Source: an uncultured Alphaproteobacteria bacterium
Lineage (GTDB): Bacteria; Pseudomonadota; Alphaproteobacteria; Puniceispirillales; UBA1172
NCBI GenBank assembly: GCA_937952245.1
Contig: CALFYS010000117.1
Span: 39,321 to 103,320, forward strand
Direction of reading: 5' to 3'
DNA length: 64,000 nucleotides
Below the pieces are notes generated by a model. It worked only from the letters and a program-made list of their open reading frames with translations, had not been told where the DNA came from and did no database searches. A program made the translations under genes and the position numbers. Positions within the stretch are counted from its first letter, which is position 1, and each line of letters begins with the position of its first letter. Below are positions 61,289 through 64,000 of this stretch, in pieces.

Positions 61289-61924
61289 TTATTCTTCCCC
61301 ACCTTCGGCTTGTTCTTCACCTTCAGCGGCTTCTTCAACCTCTGCTTCTTCAGTTTCTGAAGCAGGCGCGGCAATTGTGGCCACGGTAAAGTCACGGTCG
61401 GTGATTGTTGGTTCAACATCATCAGGCAATTTAATCGCGCTGATATGGATGGAGTCACCAACATTGGCGCCTTCCAGATCAACAGTGATGCTTTCAGGGA
61501 TCGCTGTTGCTGGGCAAGACAGTTCAACTTCGTGACGAACAACGTTCAAAATACCGCCTGTCTTAAGGCCAGGTGACAATTCTTCGTTGATGAATTCCAC
61601 GGCAACCATAACGGCAATCTTTGCCCCTTTGGCAATACGCAGGAAATCAACATGCAAAGGCACATCAGTGACAGGGTGGAACTGAATATCACGTGTCAGC
61701 ACGCTGTTATCACCGCCGTCAACCTGAACATTCAACAACTGGCTGAAAATACCAGGCTGGTTGATCAGTTTACGGAAGGTATTGGCATCAAGATTGATGC
61801 TGAGGGGATCTTTACGGTCACCATAAATAACGGCTGGGATTAAACCAGCACGACGTGCCGCCCGGGCGGACCCCTTACCAGCCCGGTCGCGCTTTTCTGC
61901 GCTTAATGTCATTGTATCAGACAT
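61289..61924 (-). CDS. rplY: 50S ribosomal protein L25/general stress protein Ctc
   Basis: A 211-residue long-form L25 (Ctc type). The N-terminal 5S-rRNA-binding domain has LSAEKRDRAGKGSARAARRAGLIPAVIYG and DIQFHPVTDVPLHVDFLRI; the C-terminal domain has NVVRHEVELSCPA and ends in an acidic Glu-rich tail (about 188-211). I choose ATG 61924, preceded by TGGAG; the open frame to 61993 lacks homology. It is first in the rplY-pth-ychF operon. Confidence 0.94.
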   Translation of the reverse strand: MSDTMTLSAEKRDRAGKGSARAARRAGLIPAVIYGDRKDPLSINLDANTFRKLINQPGIFSQLLNVQVDGGDNSVLTRDIQFHPVTDVPLHVDFLRIAKGAKIAVMVAVEFINEELSPGLKTGGILNVVRHEVELSCPATAIPESITVDLEGANVGDSIHISAIKLPDDVEPTITDRDFTVATIAAPASETEEAEVEEAAEGEEQAEGGEE

Positions 61925-62045
61925 ATTTTTCTCCATTGTAATGGGCCATGCCTCCAGGGGTGCATGGCTGGGTTTACCCGCAACGCCAATCATTGGCCTT
62001 GGGATGATGCTTTCCTAGCGTGTTCCCGCTAAAAAATAAAGGAAA

Positions 62046-62065
62046 TTGTTCAATTAATTGAACAA
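62046..62065. other. 20-bp perfect palindrome over the prs stop codon
   Basis: TTGTTCAATT (62046-62055) is the exact inverted complement of AATTGAACAA (62056-62065), and the prs stop codon lies at its centre. On the prs strand the stem is followed by TTTCCTTTATTTTTTAGC, so an AT-rich, weak intrinsic terminator is the simplest reading. Confidence 0.5.
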
Positions 62066-62986
62066 AGATGAAACCGAACGTTCTTCGTTAATCCGCAAGA
62101 TGGCCTCACCCAAAAGTGGGGCAACCGTCAATTGATGGATATTCTTGGCCACCCGCATCGCTTCTGTTGCCAGAATACTGTCGGTGGTGACCAGAGAATT
62201 GAGCGGTGATGACGCGACACGAGAGACTGCCCCACCGGAAAGAACACCATGGGTGACATAGGCATCAACCGAAAGCGCGCCTTTATCAATCAGGGCTTGA
62301 GCGGCGTTACACAAAGTACCGCCGCTATCGACAATATCATCCACCATGATGCAATGGCGGTCTTCAACATCACCGATAATATTCATCACTTCGGAAACAC
62401 CAGCGCGTTCACGGCGTTTATCAATAATCGCCAGATCAGCATCAAGGCGGCGGGCCACGGCACGGGCACGAACAACACCGCCAACATCAGGCGATACAAT
62501 CACCAACCGGCCGTTTGGATATTTTTGTTTAATATCATCGGTCAGAACCGGCGCGGCAAAGAGGTTATCGGTCGGAATATCAAAGAAACCTTGGATTTGG
62601 TCAGCGTGTAAATCCATGGTCAGCACGCGATCCGCGCCAGCTGAGGTGATCAGGTTGGCAACAAGTTTTGCGGAAATAGGGGTGCGGGGGCCTGATTTGC
62701 GATCTTGCCGCGCGTAGCCATAATAAGGAATGACCGCGGTGACACGGCGGGCTGAACCACGGCGCAAGGCATCCAATGTCACCAAGAGTTCCATCAAATT
62801 GTCATTGGCGGGATAAGACGTGGATTGCACCACAAACACATCTTCACCACGGACGTTTTCTTGGATTTCTGCGAAGACTTCCATATCGGCAAAGCGGCGT
62901 ATATCGGCTTTCGTCAATGGGCAATCAAGATAGGCGGCAATAGCTTCGGCAAGCGGACGATTGGAATTACAGGCCAGAATTTTCAT
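62054..62986 (-). CDS. prs: Ribose-phosphate pyrophosphokinase
   Basis: A 310-residue PRPP synthetase: [17 protein letters not shown] at the start, [41 protein letters not shown], and the PRPP loop [10 protein letters not shown]. It makes phosphoribosyl pyrophosphate from ribose 5-phosphate and ATP for nucleotide, His and Trp synthesis. ATG 62986 fits the family length; the frame extends to 63025 without homology. The stop codon lies within a 20-bp palindrome (62046-62065). Confidence 0.95.
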   Translation of the reverse strand: MKILACNSNRPLAEAIAAYLDCPLTKADIRRFADMEVFAEIQENVRGEDVFVVQSTSYPANDNLMELLVTLDALRRGSARRVTAVIPYYGYARQDRKSGPRTPISAKLVANLITSAGADRVLTMDLHADQIQGFFDIPTDNLFAAPVLTDDIKQKYPNGRLVIVSPDVGGVVRARAVARRLDADLAIIDKRRERAGVSEVMNIIGDVEDRHCIMVDDIVDSGGTLCNAAQALIDKGALSVDAYVTHGVLSGGAVSRVASSPLNSLVTTDSILATEAMRVAKNIHQLTVAPLLGEAILRINEERSVSSLFN

Positions 62987-63149
62987 GCTTTTACTCAATA
63001 AAGCGAACTCGATCTCTGATACCAAGTCTTACCATTTTGAGCAAGGCCAAGGTTACAGATTTGTTACATGATCACGCAGGATGCACACATCCCTAAGAAA
63101 AAAAGACCTAAAAAAATATAAAGATGGGGCATGAAAATACCTTTTTTGC

Positions 63150-63998
63150 CTATTTTGAGGAATGGGTTAAGCGAATCATTGCCATTAAACGCCCGCTATC
63201 AGGTTGGTTTTGGTGGGTGGCGCGGCGGTGGCTGAAAAAACGATCATCGGCATAAGTGTCTTCGGGCATGGAGGCGGCATTAACCCCAAGGTCATGCAAT
63301 TGCCCCAAGACATAGCCCGGCAAATCAAACAGCCAATGGTCTTTCTTTTGGTCAGGGATAAAAAATTGCGCGGCGTTGGACTTGGCGGGGGAGTTGGCGG
63401 GGGGGCTGGTGGCGCAAACCGCGTCTTTCAGGTCTTGCCCCACTTGGTAGGAGGCTTGCTGGATCGAGGGGCCGGTGACGGCGCGAATATGATCGCGGGA
63501 TGCGCCTTGGTCTTCCATCGCGGTAATCGTGCTGGCAATAATGCCGCCAACAGCACCGCGCCAACCAGCATGCGCCGCCCCGATCACGTGATTGACCGGA
63601 TCAACACATAAAACAGGAACACAATCAGCGGTTAAGATCACACAAGTCACGCCTGTATGAGCGGTGACAAGGGCATCGCCTTCTTTTCTTTCGGGGATGG
63701 GCTGATTAGATAAGGCGTGGTGATCAACAATATGGCATTGATCCGAATGGATTTGGAAAAGCCCGCAGAGCTGATCATCCCCGCCGCCAATGGCCGATTG
63801 CGCAAGATGGCGGTTTTCATGAACATGATCAAGATGATCATCTGACCCTAACCCGCCATTAAGACTGTCATATAAACCGTGGCTGACGCCGCCCATGCGG
63901 GTGAAAAACCCATGGCGCACCCCGGGGCAATCCAACAAAGGATGGGTCAAATAAGGCGGGGTGCTCGTTGGTTGATCTGTTGCGCGTTCCTTGGTCAT
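63150..63998 (-). CDS. pgeF: Multicopper-oxidase-fold purine nucleoside phosphorylase (PgeF/YfiH, DUF152)
   Basis: A 282-residue protein of the DUF152/laccase-domain family. It has VRHGFFTRMGGVSHGLYDSLN, QIHSDQCH (His), TADCVPVL (Cys) and IGAAHAGWRGAVGG (His), the three metal or catalytic residues of YfiH-like enzymes. Members cleave adenosine/inosine by phosphorolysis; in bacteria the paralogue PgeF edits peptidoglycan precursors. The ATG lies 3 bases from the right edge, so an upstream in-frame start outside the window cannot be excluded. A promoter for prs lies in the 163-bp gap that follows. Confidence 0.88.
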   Translation of the reverse strand: MTKERATDQPTSTPPYLTHPLLDCPGVRHGFFTRMGGVSHGLYDSLNGGLGSDDHLDHVHENRHLAQSAIGGGDDQLCGLFQIHSDQCHIVDHHALSNQPIPERKEGDALVTAHTGVTCVILTADCVPVLCVDPVNHVIGAAHAGWRGAVGGIIASTITAMEDQGASRDHIRAVTGPSIQQASYQVGQDLKDAVCATSPPANSPAKSNAAQFFIPDQKKDHWLFDLPGYVLGQLHDLGVNAASMPEDTYADDRFFSHRRATHQNQPDSGRLMAMIRLTHSSK

Positions 63999-64000
63999 CT

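Noticed and set aside
1..64000. CRISPR arrays, insertion sequences, tRNA or rRNA genes, phage genes
   Set aside because: I looked in all intergenic regions and found no regularly spaced repeats, transposase-like genes, cloverleaf-like sequences or phage-like genes.

Overview
The window reads as chromosomal DNA of an aerobic marine alphaproteobacterium. The evidence is the petABC (Rieske, cytochrome b, cytochrome c1) operon, oxygen-dependent hemF, the ychF-pth-rplY-prs housekeeping block, and many genes for osmolytes and methylated amines. The gene repertoire and middling GC suggest a SAR116 / Puniceispirillum-like relative, but that placement is inference. Genes are densely packed, no gap reaches 300 bp, and I see no rRNA, tRNA, CRISPR, insertion sequence or phage.

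Layout. (1) 1-4940: a gamma-butyrobetaine/carnitine operon: tail of an L-carnitine dehydrogenase-thioesterase fusion, acyl-CoA dehydrogenase, ADP-forming acyl-CoA synthetase, CaiD-like hydratase. (2) 4972-12393: a TPR protein, an acidic membrane protein with a twin-HEXXH partner, a SufU-like scaffold, pyruvate kinase, an Asp/Asn-hydroxylase-like oxygenase paired with threonine aldolase, RarD and a periplasmic cyclophilin. (3) 12523-19836: methylamine module I: XRE-cupin regulator with paired operator-like palindromes, two dimethylglycine-dehydrogenase-like FAD/GcvT proteins, and a non-pyrrolysine MttB homologue. (4) 19863-33034: an organosulfonate region: pta-soeABC (acetyl phosphate use and sulfite oxidation) on the minus strand, tauR, then tpa and tauABC on the plus strand. 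Sulfoacetaldehyde acetyltransferase (xsc) is not in the window. (5) 33064-48232: a quinone-reductase/SDR pair, then module II: membrane di-iron desaturase, TIM-barrel isomerase, a Dpp-like ABC importer, a second MttB homologue, an MlrC-type metallopeptidase and a third FAD/GcvT protein. (6) 48303-52524: tungstate-type ABC genes without the binding protein, a UspA protein, a TIGR02186/TauE-SafE pair and an ArsR regulator. (7) 52687-64000: conserved core genes (DUF1285, Nudix, tRNA nucleotidyltransferase, hemF, petABC, a CWC protein, ychF, pth, rplY, prs, pgeF).

How it fits together. Much of the accessory content processes N-methylated compounds and sulfonates. Carnitine would be cut to glycine betaine. 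FAD/GcvT enzymes would oxidise N-methyl groups onto tetrahydrofolate, and the MttB homologues may act on quaternary amines. Taurine would be imported and deaminated, its acetyl unit saved by Pta, and its sulfite oxidised by SoeABC or possibly exported by the TauE/SafE protein. The points most worth a second look are the two MttB-FAD/GcvT modules with no corrinoid protein nearby, the oxygenase-aldolase pair, the double-length TauC, the enlarged DppC-like permease, and the operator and leader structures at 12523-12574, 27409-27536 and 29062-29158.
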